This document shows, piece after piece, positions 1 through 12,061 of a stretch of DNA of 64,000 nucleotides (positions are counted from its first letter, which is position 1; every line of letters starts with the position of its first letter). The position numbers were made by a program, and so were the translations under genes. Under the pieces are notes generated by a model that worked only from the letters and a program-made list of their open reading frames with translations, was not told where the DNA came from and made no database searches. Origin of the DNA: Nyssa sinensis (taxonomy: Eukaryota; Streptophyta; Magnoliopsida; Cornales; Nyssaceae); NCBI GenBank assembly GCA_008638375.1, contig CM018051.1:42081677-42145676 (forward strand), in the 5' to 3' direction.

Positions 1-674
1 GAGAAGAGTAGAGAGAGGGTGATAACATGAAATGAAAAAGGAAAAGACATAAAGAAAATAAGATTAAGGGAAAATAATAGACTCGGGCCCATGAGGCGTC
101 ATATGTATATGTTTAGATAACTGAATCAGAGCTAACATAGTTTTCCAATTCAATTAATTCTATCAAGAGTAATAAGATGAATTGAATTGGGAAAAGAGAA
201 AAGATAATGGTTTTAGGTAGCGTACCTGATTGTTTGTGTTTAATCAGACAAGGCTTTGGCTTAAACTCCTTGATGTTGAACCGTGGATTGTGCAATACTT
301 CATCTTGAACGGAGTAGAACTTTGGCTTGTATGGAACAAAGCTTATATAGAACAAAGCTTGTATAAAACAAAGCTTGTGTAGAACCAAGCTTAAAAAATA
401 TCAAAGAACAAATATAGAGAGAGAAGAAAGAGAATTATTGGAGCAAGATCTGGCTACTAATTTTTATGTCCTTGATTATGGTGGCTAGGGGGTCTTATTT
501 ATAGGGAAAAAGTAAAGAGGTTTGATCCAAGGGCTCACAATGAATCCCATGGATGGATGGCCAAGATTAATGCTTAATGAGCAAGCAAAATAAATAATGA
601 AGTTATTTGGTGCACAAGTAAGAAAAAATCCCTTAAAATAAGGAGCATGCTTTGGAAATTACTTGGGGAGAAGT
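1..674 (-). mobile_element. Probable LTR fragment, minus orientation
   Basis: No gene is visible here. The stretch resembles the promoter part of a long LTR read on the minus strand: a TATA-like TATAAATAAG lies at 494-503 (minus), and the words upstream of it (CCTTGGATCAAA) recur on the plus strand near 7493, inside the Tat/Ogre-like LTR at 6208-8280. It ends abruptly at the 5' LTR of the SIRE-type element. The assignment rests on this short shared text, so it is tentative. Confidence 0.35.
328..393. repeat. Short tandem repeat, about 19-bp unit
   Basis: About four imperfect copies of a unit reading roughly ACAAAGCTTGTATAGA follow one another; HindIII-like AAGCTT recurs at near-regular spacing. 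It lies in the presumed minus-oriented LTR fragment, in its transcribed part. Confidence 0.6.
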
Positions 675-2327
675 TGTTAGGACCATGGGGTCCGATGTTG
701 TAATTGGCTAATCCAATTTGACAAAACATGTTTTGATTGTAATCATTGCATTAGTCTTAGGCTTAGAGTATCTCAATTCCCGTTCTACCCCAAGATGGTT
801 CAAGCTTCATTGTCGTGATCATCTATCCGGCCGTCTTAGTTCTTGAAGGGTAATTTGGGTATTTTGGATTTTTGTTTTGATTTGGATCACACACACTCAC
901 ACATTGCATGCACTGTATATATTATTCATCAAATCATCATGTGTGAAGTTACCTTGTGATTGTGAAACAATTTTTCCAAATATGCATATTTCAAAACACT
1001 TAGGAAAATTAAGTTCATAAGAGAAGAAGAGAATGCGTAACTCTTTATTAGTCGTTCGAACGAACCTTTGGCTCGTTCGAACAAACAATAGAAGGTTTGT
1101 TTTTGCTTGTTCTCATTCTTTTGATGAGCCTGCATCAAACGAAGCACTGCAGCCTCTGATTTTTGCTCGTTTGATGTTCGTTCCCTATTCGTTCGAAAGA
1201 ATAAGTGCTAGTTCGAACGATCCATGACTTGTTCAAATGAACACTACGTAAAAACAAAAACTTTTCTCTTTTGAAGTGTTTTTTGAGATCCGATCTCATT
1301 GATATAAAATGACAAAAATTCAGTTTATATCAACGAAGAATAGAGAAAGTACAGAGCATAAAGAGTTCATACTTGTGAGAGCTTTGTACTTGATAGATCT
1401 AAAAGCTTCCATGAGTGAATAATCAAAATTATGTATCATGCATTTCTCTACTCAAATAATCCATTGATTTAGCTCAATTCGCATGATCTAAATCATTACA
1501 AAGAGCCCCCAATTCCATTTTTTCTTACCATTAAAGAAAGAGAAGTTCTACCTTGAGGATTCGACATTGAGTGATTGGTAGATATCGAGATTGTGTGGGT
1601 TCAAAATTATGGAGTGGCCCGATCAGAGGATTCTGAGACCGAGAGGAGAATCGGTTGTATGAAGATTTCTTCAATGAGGAGCTTGTGGATTCAAGGGAGG
1701 TTGATGTTGTGAATGCGTCGAACGATGCTTGAGGTACAAAGATCGGGTCTTGTTTACGTGTATTTCAATCTCAATCATAGCAAAAATCTTCCTTGAGCAT
1801 GGCCGATTCCGGAGTTTTCTACCATAGATAGTTTTTCATAGTGGTTTCTCCGTCATCATCTTGGTTTGCCCTTTCTACTCTCTTCATCATTACAATTCCT
1901 AATTTGATATACTTAATTGGCTCAGCTAACTTGATAAGTAGGTTTTCATGATTTTGATCATTGAATATGAAATTGCCTTATTTGAGCAAATTGCATTGTA
2001 ATCAGAATTAGAGAATTATTAATTGATCACTTAATTGAATTTTGATTTGAATTATGAAATTGATACTAAAATTGGACTAGTGAATCAATTGGGCTATGTT
2101 GAACGGTATGTATTGATAAGCACTACTTGATTGCTTAATTAAATAGCCTATGATAATTGATTGAATTATAGACTATTCTTGAATATTGATTGGAGTTGCA
2201 ATTCACATACTTTGCCATTTGAAGTAGTTATTAGTGTTGTGGTTGAAGATTTGGAAATATTGAAAAAGTTATACATACCTATTCAACCCACCCTTCTCGA
2301 TTAGTATTACATTGGGACCATCCAACA
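675..2327 (+). mobile_element. 5' LTR of a SIRE-type Copia retrotransposon
   Basis: The LTR begins TGTTAGGACC and ends ATCCAACA, with the TG..CA termini typical of LTRs. It is followed three bases later by a primer-binding-like TGGTATCTGATC. The same sequence recurs at 12062-13499 in the same orientation, and inverted at about 8415-9960 and 15150-16677. Copies are clearly alike but have drifted by substitutions and indels. The 3' copy lacks about 210 bp corresponding to roughly 945-1160 here. The LTR carries several TTCGAA palindromes. Confidence 0.85.
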
Positions 2328-2330
2328 TAG

Positions 2331-2342
2331 TGGTATCTGATC
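2331..2342 (+). promoter_or_regulatory. Primer-binding site, initiator tRNA-Met type (degenerate)
   Basis: TGGTATCTGATC matches the usual plant primer site TGGTATCAGAGC at 10 of 12 positions and lies three bases after the LTR end. It would prime minus-strand cDNA synthesis. Confidence 0.65.
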
Positions 2343-2394
2343 CTTCCTTCAAAGGCAATTGATTGATTTCCTATAAGTGTGAATTATAGAAGGG

Positions 2395-4560
2395 TTAAGA
2401 AAGGACGATTTGATTTCACGACCACCTCTATTTGACGGCTCTAATTATGCATATTGGAAAGCTTGCATGAGAGCATTCTTAAGAGTCGTGGATAAACGAG
2501 TATGGCTTGTCGTCCTAGAAGGTTGGACCAATCCAATCACAACTGCAACTATGAAAATCCCCTCCGTACCCAAGCCTCCAAACACATGGAATGAGCTAGA
2601 GCTTTGAGTTACTAGATACAACACTAAAGGTCTCTATGCCATTTTTAATGTCGTAACCCTGGATGAATTTCAGAGGATTATGACATGTGAAACATCAAAA
2701 GAAGCTTGGGATATTCTTAAGATTACCCACAAGGGTACATCGACAAAAAAAAGGTCTAAGCTACAAATTTTGACATCTAGGTTTGAATCATTAAGAATGG
2801 AAGAATCGGAAACCTTCTCTAAATTCTATGAAAAATTGAGTGACATTTTTAACTCATCTTTCAACCTAGGAGAAAAGATAGATAGGACCAAGATTGTAAG
2901 GAAAATCTTGAGATTTCTTCTAGATAGATTTCAACCCAAGGTTACCGCCATTGAGGAAAGTAAAGACATGGACTCTCTTGTTGTTGATGAACTAGTTGGC
3001 TCTTTACAAACATTTGAGTTAACTCTAAGGCAAGCAAAGAAGACTTAAAGACTTGCCTTAAAATCAACATAAGGTAAAAATAAAGGGGATGTGGAAGTAG
3101 ACCTTGAGTCTATGCCTGATGATGACTTAGCCTTGTTTGTTAGAAGGTTCAATAAGTTCCTTAAAGGTAGAATGTCTAATTATAAATGAATTCAAAATTC
3201 CAATAGAAAAACCTTAGGGAATTTTAACAATTCCTAAGGCAAAGTCCAAAAAGGATCCTATAATGGTGATAAGAGGAGACCTTCATCATAATCCATTTCC
3301 AAGCCTATAGAGTGCTATGATTGTCATAATTTTTGTCACATAGTGGCCGATTGCCAAAACAAAAGAAAGGGAAAATCAAATGGTAGAAGGGCAATAAAAT
3401 CAACTTTATCTAATGATGAGGAAGACGATGAAGAGGAAGAGGATAATGTTGATGATGATGATGATGAAAGTCAATTTTTGGCTTTCAAAAGTATCACCCA
3501 TGTCCTTGAAGGTTCTTCGTCCATTGAGGATAATGAACAAGAGAAAAATGACAACCTTGTGTCTAGTGATAATGAGAGTGAAGAAGAAGATAATATTGAG
3601 ATTGCCTATGAAAAGCTATTTAATGAGTCAATAAACCTCAAGAAATCTAACATGAAACTTATCACTAAACTCAAGTCATATGAGAAACAGAAGAGTGCTC
3701 TTGTAGTTGATTAATTCTTATTGAATCAACTAAATGAAGACAAATTATCTCTATTGGAAAAGATTGAGTCCTTAGAAAAGGAGAGAAATTTATTGGTCAT
3801 TGAGATAAGGGGAGTTAAATCATCCCTAGATGCTTGTGATGTTGAAAAGAAGGAATAGATTTCCAAAGTTCACTCTCTTAGTGAACAACTCACACAAGCT
3901 AGGGATGTTAAAATCAATCTTGAGGATAGATCAAATAAATTAGCTAAAATGCTTAATACCATCCAAATCAAGAATGATAAAAGTGGATTAGGCCATGAAA
4001 AATTCTCCAATAAGAACAAGCCTTCAACATCCAATCTAAGTTAAACTCCCACTCTCAAGTCAGTTGTGTTTGTGTCTTCTAAGCTTAAAAGTGTCGAACC
4101 ACCTCAACCTAAGAGGAAACACGACCTCAACTAAAACCTCAAGCACAATCTCTTCCACAACCTCAAACTAGACCACAAGTTAAACCTCGACCTAAACCAT
4201 TATTTTGTTCTTATTGCATGGTTGATTGTCAATCTAAGAGGAAGTGTGGGTTTGCTAAGAATATGCAAACAAATTCTCACATCATAACCTTAGAGCATAA
4301 AATGAAGATTGCTTCCTTGAAATAACTAATGAATACTCATATTCAAAAATCAAGGAGCGTGACTCAAAGGATCATTTAAATTACTAACCTTGAGAAGCCT
4401 CATGCTATTCCACAATCCAAGGTTGGTGTAAAAATCAAGACTCAGAATTTCTCTCCTACACCCAAAAAAATTGTAAAACAAATTTGGGTAAGGAATGACA
4501 AGTTGAAGGGTCTTGAGAAGGAATATGCAAGTCACATTTCAAAATTTGCTTCTACCTCGA
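2395..4560 (+). pseudogene. Decayed gag of a SIRE-type Copia element
   Basis: One reading frame can be followed from about 2395 to past 4100 through several stops. It starts with a Copia-type gag core (FDGSNYAYWK, then a UBN2-like region with AWDILKITH at about 2707), followed by PDDDLALFVRRF at about 3115. A CCHC zinc knuckle (C-x2-C-x4-H-x4-C) lies at 3309-3350, then a highly acidic Asp/Glu stretch at 3410-3460 and a coiled-coil-like Leu/Lys/Glu segment to about 3960. A second Cys-rich patch near 4206 and IKTQNFSPTPKKI at about 4430 resemble the linker before protease. This layout is known for SIRE/Maximus gag. Most stops fit CGA to TGA, CAA to TAA or CAG to TAG. No protease, integrase or reverse transcriptase follows. 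Confidence 0.75.
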
Positions 4561-6207
4561 GAAGAGAAAATTCCTTTCTTAGATGAATAAGAAAGACTCG
4601 AGCAATTCAGAAATCCTACTCTTCAATCTCATCTTAGAGTGTTCCTATGAATTGCTTTGTCACATCTTATTCTAATTTCTTTTGAAAATCATCCCCTTGA
4701 GTAAGTTGATCATTTTCCATAGTCTAAGTGAACCTTATGTTAGTCATCTATTCTAGGTCGATGGATCATCCTTTTGTTGGATTTTTGCCTATATTTATAG
4801 CTATGTGCATTTCATACCTTTGTGAATTCAAAAATCTGAAAACATTTTTCTTTTATTTTCTTTGCTAATGGTGATACCATTTTTTTTTTAAAAGAAAAGT
4901 GAATTGAGATGCATTTTGAGTGCTTAAGACTATGACACGTGTACTTAAGTCTTATTTACTTGAATTCATACAATCTTTCAATTTACTTCTGATCTCATTA
5001 TATTTAGTCTTGCAGACCTTCTTGCATAAGATTGCCTTGTAGATAGGTTAGACTTAATGGTTTTATGTTTATGCATCAATGAGTCCATGGTTAGAAAGAT
5101 TGGCTTATATTTGAAAAATCAAAGGACTTAAAAGAAAAGGCTTAAAAAGATAATGACGTTCACACAAAAGAAAATTCAAAGAGTAGAAGAAAATGGCTAC
5201 CTTTGAAATAGTGTGTTTGTTATCAATGGAAATCCTTTGAAAAGAGCAGCCTATTCAACTGTGTGAAAGCTGCCTTGCAAAAGGTGAGAAAAGTGTAAAT
5301 TTAATTTGCAAAATTTGGCTTTTAAGTTGAGAATAAGTTTTGATTGGAAATGGTTAAAATTGCCTAAGTTGATTGACTATGGTTGTATGCTAATATTGTT
5401 GTGTAAATCATTCAACACCATATATTCAACCTAGAAATAAGAACATTTCATGTTTGAAGTTTAATGCATATCTAAACATCATGTTTAAGTGAGTACAGAG
5501 TTAGGTTACATGGATTTAAGTGTTCTAGGATTGCTTGAATGTTTTGATTCATTTTAGAACACATTTTTCATACTCTCTATGTCACTTAAAATGTTTTTAT
5601 ATTTCAGATTTTAACTCAAAAAATATTGGGATTGTTTTTAGCATTGTTGATAAAAGATTTCATCTTAAAGTTTTTCATGCTAAAAACTAATGTTTTCCTT
5701 GAAAAATTTTGTTTCCCTATTTTGTTCAGTTGATTTGGGCAGAGGATAGTATACAGAGCAAGACACTATGTTTTTCTAAGAGAAGTGAAGTTTTGGGTCC
5801 TCGTTAGAACGAACCTTCGTTCGAACCAAGGGTCACTAACTCGTTCGAACGAGAGACCGGTCAGTTTCAAAATATGCGAGAAACTGCCATTTTCTTCAAA
5901 TTCTTATAGCTTTCTCTAAAGTTCTCTCAAAATCCTCATATTTCTTCTCTCGATTTTGATCATGGAGTTTATCAGTTGCAGATTCCATTCTGGTTGGTGT
6001 GATATACTCGTCGAGGGTTTCTCTTTTACCGTTCAGTTTCTCATTTCTATCGTTCGTTGGTTCGGTAAATCCTTGGGTCCTTCATTTCACTTTCCTCTAG
6101 TCTATTTGGTTTATCATCTAAATCTTAAGGTTAGTATGGACTATTTTTTTTGGCTTAGGTCTCGATGTGATACTAACCTAAAAGAGGGGCTTAAATAGGT
6201 ATGTACT
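4561..6207 (+). mobile_element. Internal AT-rich sequence of the SIRE-type element, no gene seen
   Basis: No convincing coding region. A perfect CGTTCGAACG palindrome at 5842-5851 and neighbouring GTTCGAAC words echo the LTRs, but this is not an LTR copy. An 80-codon frame at 5956-6198 has no recognisable motif and I do not call it a gene. Where pol would be expected in an autonomous Copia element, nothing resembling it remains. Confidence 0.45.
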
Positions 6208-6280
6208 TGTAGACACCTCATTTTGTGACCCTAAATTATGTAGTAGCAATTCGGTAATTATACCGAGAAACCTACTTCTT

Positions 6281-6884
6281 GTAGGACTCCTCTTGACAGA
6301 GTCCTATTCCCATTAGGATTCTTTTTAATAAAGTCCTATTCCTGCTACGATTCTTTTACTAGAGTCCCAGTCCCAGTATGACTCTTCTTGATAGAGTCCT
6401 ACTCCTGTTAGGACTCCCATGATAGAGTCCCAGTCCAAGTAAGACTCTTCTCGATAGAGTCTTACTCCCTTTAGGACTCTCCTAATAGAGTCTTAATCCT
6501 AGTTGGACTTTTTTCGGTAGAGTCTCATTCCCGTTAGGACTTTCTTACCAGAGTCCCTATTCTATTAGAACTCCTCATAACATAATCCTAATCCCAGTAG
6601 GACTCCTCCTAACAAAGTCAAATTCTCATTAGGACTCCTTTTGAAAGAGTCCTATTCTCGTTTAGACTCTCTTGTCAAAGTCCCAATTCCATTAGGACTC
6701 TTCTTGATAGAGTCTTAATCCCAATTAGGACTTCTCCTGCTAAAGTCCTAATTCCATTAGGACTCTTTCTGACAGAATCACACTCTAAGTAGGACTTTTC
6801 CTACTAGAGTCCTATTCCTATTAGGACTCTTCCTGACAGAGTCCCACAACTAGTAGGACTCTTCTTGTCGAAGTCCTACTTTGG
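6281..6884. repeat. Minisatellite of about 32-bp units with internal dyad
   Basis: About 19 consecutive degenerate units of 31-33 bp, each reading roughly TAGGACTC..TTGA.AGAGTCCTA then a variable linker. Each unit carries TAGGACT and AGTCCTA as inverted arms, so single strands could form a series of small hairpins. The array sits near the 5' end of the LTR that begins at 6208. Confidence 0.9.
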
Positions 6885-6889
6885 TTAAG

Positions 6890-7060
6890 GCTTTTTTGCC
6901 CATCGGAGGCCGTTTCGATAATTTCAGCACCTTTTTGCCCACTAAGGGCATTCTAGTAATTTTGGCATAATCCTACCCTCAGTAGGACTTTCTAGTCACT
7001 TGAGGGGCATTTTTGTAATTTTTATATCATTTTACCCACATGGCGGTATTTCTCGTAATT
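6890..7060 (-). repeat. Degenerate relative of the 27-bp TGCCC-type repeat
   Basis: Words such as TTTTTGCCCACTAAGGGCAT and GTAATTTTGGC recur here. Read on the minus strand they match the AAAATGCCCTTAGTGGGC unit of the array at 13889-14088. This links the two LTR pieces as relatives in opposite orientation. Confidence 0.5.
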
Positions 7061-8414
7061 TTAGCCCTTTGGTGACAAATTAAGGTAATTTGGTCTTTTC
7101 ACATATCTTGTGGTAATCTAGATATTCTCTATTGAATGGGCGTAATTTGGTAATCTTGAGTGATAGTAGTCTATTTAGGAATAATTATGACTTTCTAGTT
7201 TTAGAGTTTCCTTAGATATGGTTGCTTGATTTCCTTAAATGGAGATACATTGAACTTAGACATTTTCATTTTAGAGTTTATTTTCTAATTAAATTCTATT
7301 TTTCTTTTATCTTATTCGCTCCTACATGTAGACATCAATTCTATTGGCTCTTGTATTGTCATAATTATTTGTTAATTCATTTAGTTAGGATAATCATTCC
7401 TTAAGATAATTATTTATTTTTTATTTATTTAATTAGATAATTATCACTCAAGATATGATCCTAACCCTCCATTTTAGGGTTTCATCTTAGACCCTTGGAT
7501 CAAATCTCAATATTTAAGAGGACACAATTTCCATAACCCTACGTTGTTTGTTTAATTATAGAATTCTCTCTACAAGATCTCCCCCTCTCCTAAGGCAGAA
7601 GCCTGTCAAAGTGACATCCTCCTTTTAAGAAACAAGTTGAAGCAACGTTTTCTAAACTGAAGAATAAGTTAGAGATCTGCCCGACTAAAGCATTCGAATC
7701 AAACTTTCCTAGCCGAAGTGCTGCCCGACTCCTACGACTGAATAAGGTACGTTCTCAAACCCTTAACAGTTTTCTTTAGATCCGGTTGATCTCGCCTCTT
7801 TTATCACTTTTGATATAAGAGGGTAAACTGGAGAACTACATGACTTTGATTTCATTTTTTAAACAGACACGTAGGAAGCCTTCGGGCCCGAGTCAGATTT
7901 TATTTCTGTCTTTTTTGTTTTATTTTACTTCTTTGTGCAAGACTATTCTTTATTTATTATTTCTAGACTCACATCTCTTTTTTCTGTTTTCTCATGGAAA
8001 AATAGCCTTGCAAGTGAATATTTGAGGTCGATCCATTTGGATCGGGCGAAGTGGGTGCCTAACACCTTCCCACTCTGTACTTTAGCCCCCGAGCCTATTT
8101 ATTTGGTTTATGCTTTATTTTAGTGCTTTATCTTTCTTTTGATCCATGTTAAGGGATCTTTTAGTATGTATTTAGGATTAAAATTGATGTAATCTTTATT
8201 TCATTTCTTTAAGTTTTCTTCATATGTATTATTCAAATTGTAATGGCTTTGCTTGTTTCTTGCCGAAAAATAAGCTGGCAACTCCTTAATTTCTCTATCT
8301 CTCATGAGAGGCGTTCCTTCCTACCTTTAGGGAAGAAGACAACTAGGATCCCTCTAAATCCACAAAAAGGATTACTAATCTCCTTTTTTTTTCCGGTGCT
8401 GGTGCCCACATTAC

Positions 8415-9960
8415 TAATTTTTTGATATTTTCAAATCTTCAACCACAACACTAATGATTACTCTAATTGGCTAAATATGTGACTAGCAATTCCAATCAAT
8501 GTTCATTAATCTTTTAAAATTCAACCAATTATCTCAAGATATACAATTAAGCTATCAAGTAGTGTTTATCAATACATACCGTTCAACATTGCCCAAATGA
8601 TTAACTAGTCCACTTTTAGTGTCAATTTCACAATTCAACTTTAAATTAAACTAAGTGATCAATTTTTAATTTTCTAATACAATTTAATTTGCTCAAGAAA
8701 GGTTTTCAATTATCAATTTCATATTTAATGATCACAATCATGAAAACCAAATTATCAAGATAGCAGGAAGCAATTAAAACAAGTAAATTAGAAATTGTAA
8801 AGACAAAGAAAGTTGAATGTGAAAACCAAGATGATGACGGAGAAACCACTATGGAAAACTATCCGCGGTGGAAAACTCCGAAGTCAGCGATGCCGAGAAA
8901 GAATTTCACTATGATCAAGATTGAAATACACGTAAACAAGACACGATCTATATATGTCAAGCATTATTCTAAGTGTTCATGCCGTCAACCTCCCTTGAAT
9001 CCGCAAGCTCTTCATACAAAAATTTCATACAACCAATTTTCTTCTCGGTCTTGGAATCCTTCGATTGGGCCATTCCACAATTATGAATCCATATAATCTC
9101 GGTATCTACCGATCGCTTAACGTCGAATACGTAAGGTTGAACTTCTCTCTCTTCAATGGTGAGAACACATGAAATTAGGGCTCTTTGACATGATTTGGAT
9201 CTTGTGAATTGATCAAAATCAATGTATGAATTGGGTAGAGAAATGCATGATAAACAATTTTGGTTGTTTAGTCATAAAAGCTTTTAGATCTATAAAATAC
9301 AAAGCTCTCACAAGTATGAACTATCTCTCACTTTATTTTCTGTTCATAAAACTGAATTTTTGTCAATTTAAATGAATGAGATCGAATCTCAAAAGAAGCC
9401 TAAAAATAGAAAATTTTCTATTTTTTATGCGATGTTCGTTCAAACGAGTATGGAACGGACATCAAACGAGCAAAGTTTAGAGGTTGCAGTCCTTTGTTTG
9501 ATTCGGACTTTTTGAACAAATGAGAATAAGCAAAATAAGCTTCTGTTTTTTCGTTCGAACAAACCACTTGGTTCGTTCGAACGAGCAACAAAAAGTTGTT
9601 CAATCTCGTCTTTTCTTAATAAATTAATTTCCCTAAAGTTTTGAAATATGCATATTTGAGAAAATCATTTCACGACCACAAGACCACTACACACATGATG
9701 AAATAAAGTCTATTATATGCTATGCATGCAATGTGTGAGTGTGTGAGATCCAAATCACAACAAAAGTCCAAATTACTCAATTACCCTTTAAGAACTAAGG
9801 CGACTGGTAGACGATCACGGCAATAAAGCTTATACCTTCTTGGTGTAGAACGAGCAATGAGATACTCTAAGACTAGGACTAATGTAGTGATTACATTGAA
9901 AGCTCGTTTTGTCAAAAATTGGATTAGCCAATTGCAACAATGGACCCCACGATCCTAACA
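8415..9960 (-). mobile_element. Inverted SIRE-type LTR, end-truncated
   Basis: Read on the minus strand it starts TGTTAGGATCGTGGGGTCC (right edge 9960) and follows the 5' LTR at 675 closely through to the text matching GAAGATTTGG.AATATT near 8430. The last 70 bp or so of the LTR are missing. It lies inside the direct pair at 675 and 12062, forming a large inverted repeat with each. It has its own CGTTCGAACG palindrome at 9574-9583. Confidence 0.8.
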
Positions 9961-12049
9961 CTATTAGATCAGTACAATGGACTTAGTGATATCTTAGGAT
10001 CTTTCTACTCATTTCACTACTATTCTACATAATCATGTCTAACAAGACAGTGCCCATAGCACGAAAGCATTTCTCCTATGTTATTCGGTTGGGTGCAATA
10101 CTGCGGGTACTTGTTTGGTTTCCTACACTGATTGCCCAGATATAGGCAGGTATTGTGCTGTCCCGACCAACCCTACATAAGAGGGTCATCACGATAGAGG
10201 ATATACCTGAGACACGCACATAAAGACTCTTCGAGTCCCATGGTTAGTTGCCCTTCCTGACTGTTATGGGTCCTGCAGATGAGACTGTGGTTCGAGAGTT
10301 TTACTAGAACCTAGGTTCTCAAGATGCCAGGAAGGCTATTCGATTACAGTCCGTAATGTTGACTTTTCACTCACTGCAAACTTGATTTCTCAAACTCTAG
10401 ACATACCCCGAGTCGAGTAGCCAGGTTTCCCATTCCCTCATGATGTCATTCTTCTATCCTCCAAGCTTATTGTATCCACCCTACGTATAGATAGTTCCCC
10501 TATATTCTGTACAAAGGGGGCCACTCTAGAGTAGGGTTACCTACATGAGGGTTATTGGATCCTCAATCTCATCGTATGTAGCGTTCTTCATCTAGTCAGC
10601 CACACGAACACGCTAACTCACTCCCACACTACACTCTTGTATGCCATTGGTGCTTCCATCTCGATCGATGCATCTTCCCATATACTAGGAGTCATTGACT
10701 CGTCTATAATAGGTGTCAAACATACTATTACTCTTCCATTCGACAATATGATCATCAGGAACTGTGCTACACAGTAAGTTCTATTTTACACTACTGATAT
10801 CCTAGTGCTCCCGCCCAATCATTTCACATGCATGACCCTTACTAGGTCCTGAGTGCATGTCATCACTCCTCCTAATAAGGACGATGATGTTGAGGAGCAG
10901 CAGCTACTAAAGCATGATCAGCCTCAGGAGCAGTTTCAACAACCACCTCGATCACTGCAGCCCTGAAGAGCATATATGAGTAAAGGACTTCCTTGTTAAT
11001 AGAACTCCACCTCAGTTCTATACTCCGTTAGGTACCGAATTTCATGCCTCAATAGGAGCATCCTCATCCACTACTAGTCAGTCGATGACCCGAGATGAGG
11101 TAGAAGAGAGACTTAAGCAACATTACGCTAGGATCTGTGCAAACATTGATGAGAGGTTACACCAGCACTACACTCGGATCTATGCTGATTTCTTCTTACC
11201 GATGATGGAGGAGATGGCTTATCATCGATGAGCCATTCAAGGTCTGACTCAAACACTCGTACAGGTTTTTCCTCCTCTACCACTACCAGGAAACGATCAG
11301 TGATGCTATGACGGTTTACATAAGTGATGAGTGATATATTGTAGTGGGGTTTATCTGTATTTTTTTTTTGCCCACTTATCAGTCTCATGTACTATTATTT
11401 GACCGCATTGTTCCTTGTTTTTGCCTTTATTATTATTATCTTTAGGGATTTAGTTTCGATACATTGTGTGTTATGATATTAGATATTTCTTTACATTGTG
11501 TCTATTATCTTTGCTGTTACTTTGTTATCTCATTATGCGCGAGTGTATTACATCTTATACTTCATAACTCAAGTTCTTCATTGTTTGATTCCCTCCTTTG
11601 TTATCGTGACAAAAGGAGGAAGATGTTGTATGAGCACTTAGTGAGAGGGAGTTACTTAGTGCTCATGTTTCACATATTGAGTGGGAAAATAAGGGGAGTA
11701 CATTTTTTGCATATGATTGAGATAGCATATATTTTCACTTGTTATACTCACAAGATTTGATTATATGGTTAATGTGTTTACTGCGCCTTGTCTTTGCTTT
11801 GATATTCATCTATTCTCATGATTTCATTAAATTTATTTTAATATATTTCTCTTGATATGATCTCACGTGGTATAGTTGAAGGTGTTGTGCAGGAAACATG
11901 TTGACTACATTTGAGCATTGCTAAGTGATTTGTATAGTATAGAATACTAGATCAAAATGTATAATTTCATTTTCCATGGCTCTTTGGGGGTTATGTACTT
12001 TGACGTGTTGTATTCTTGTACTATTGATGTAGTTTTGTCACGGATTGCC
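9961..12049 (+). pseudogene. Degenerate 3' ORF region of the SIRE-type element
   Basis: Broken plus-strand reading frames run from about 10020 to 11300. Pieces such as ETVVREFY (about 10283) and TPSRVARFPIP (about 10409) resemble the 'putative plant transposon protein' domain often found in non-autonomous plant retroelements. A hydrophilic piece, MTRDEVEERLKQHYARI, follows at about 11086. Stops and frame changes interrupt all of it. From 11400 to 12049 only AT-rich non-coding sequence is visible, leading to a purine tract. Domain identity is inferred by eye and is uncertain. Confidence 0.35.
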
Positions 12050-12061
12050 AAATGGGGAGTT
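12050..12061 (+). promoter_or_regulatory. Polypurine tract before 3' LTR
   Basis: AAATGGGGAGTT immediately precedes the TGTTAGG start of the 3' LTR, the position where plus-strand DNA synthesis is primed. Confidence 0.7.

Larger units (their letters stand above)
6208..8280 (+). mobile_element. LTR of a Tat/Ogre-like Gypsy element (probable)
   Basis: It starts TGTAGACACCTCATTTTG, the start seen in many Tat/Ogre-lineage LTRs. Near 8060 it contains GTGCCTAACACCTTCCC, and at 8276 there is TGGCAACTCC, close to the tRNA-Arg primer site (TGGCGACTCC) used by that lineage. A TATA-like ATATTTAAGAGG lies at about 7511. A 32-bp minisatellite fills 6281-6884. No internal coding region of the element is attached. 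Lineage assignment comes from memory of these motifs, hence moderate confidence. Confidence 0.5.

Noticed and set aside
5956..6198. 80-codon ORF upstream of the Tat-like LTR
   Set aside because: No motif or homologue recognised; lies in decayed retroelement sequence.
6281..6884. Possible CRISPR-like array
   Set aside because: Units are contiguous and degenerate without conserved repeats separated by unique spacers; it is a minisatellite in a plant LTR.
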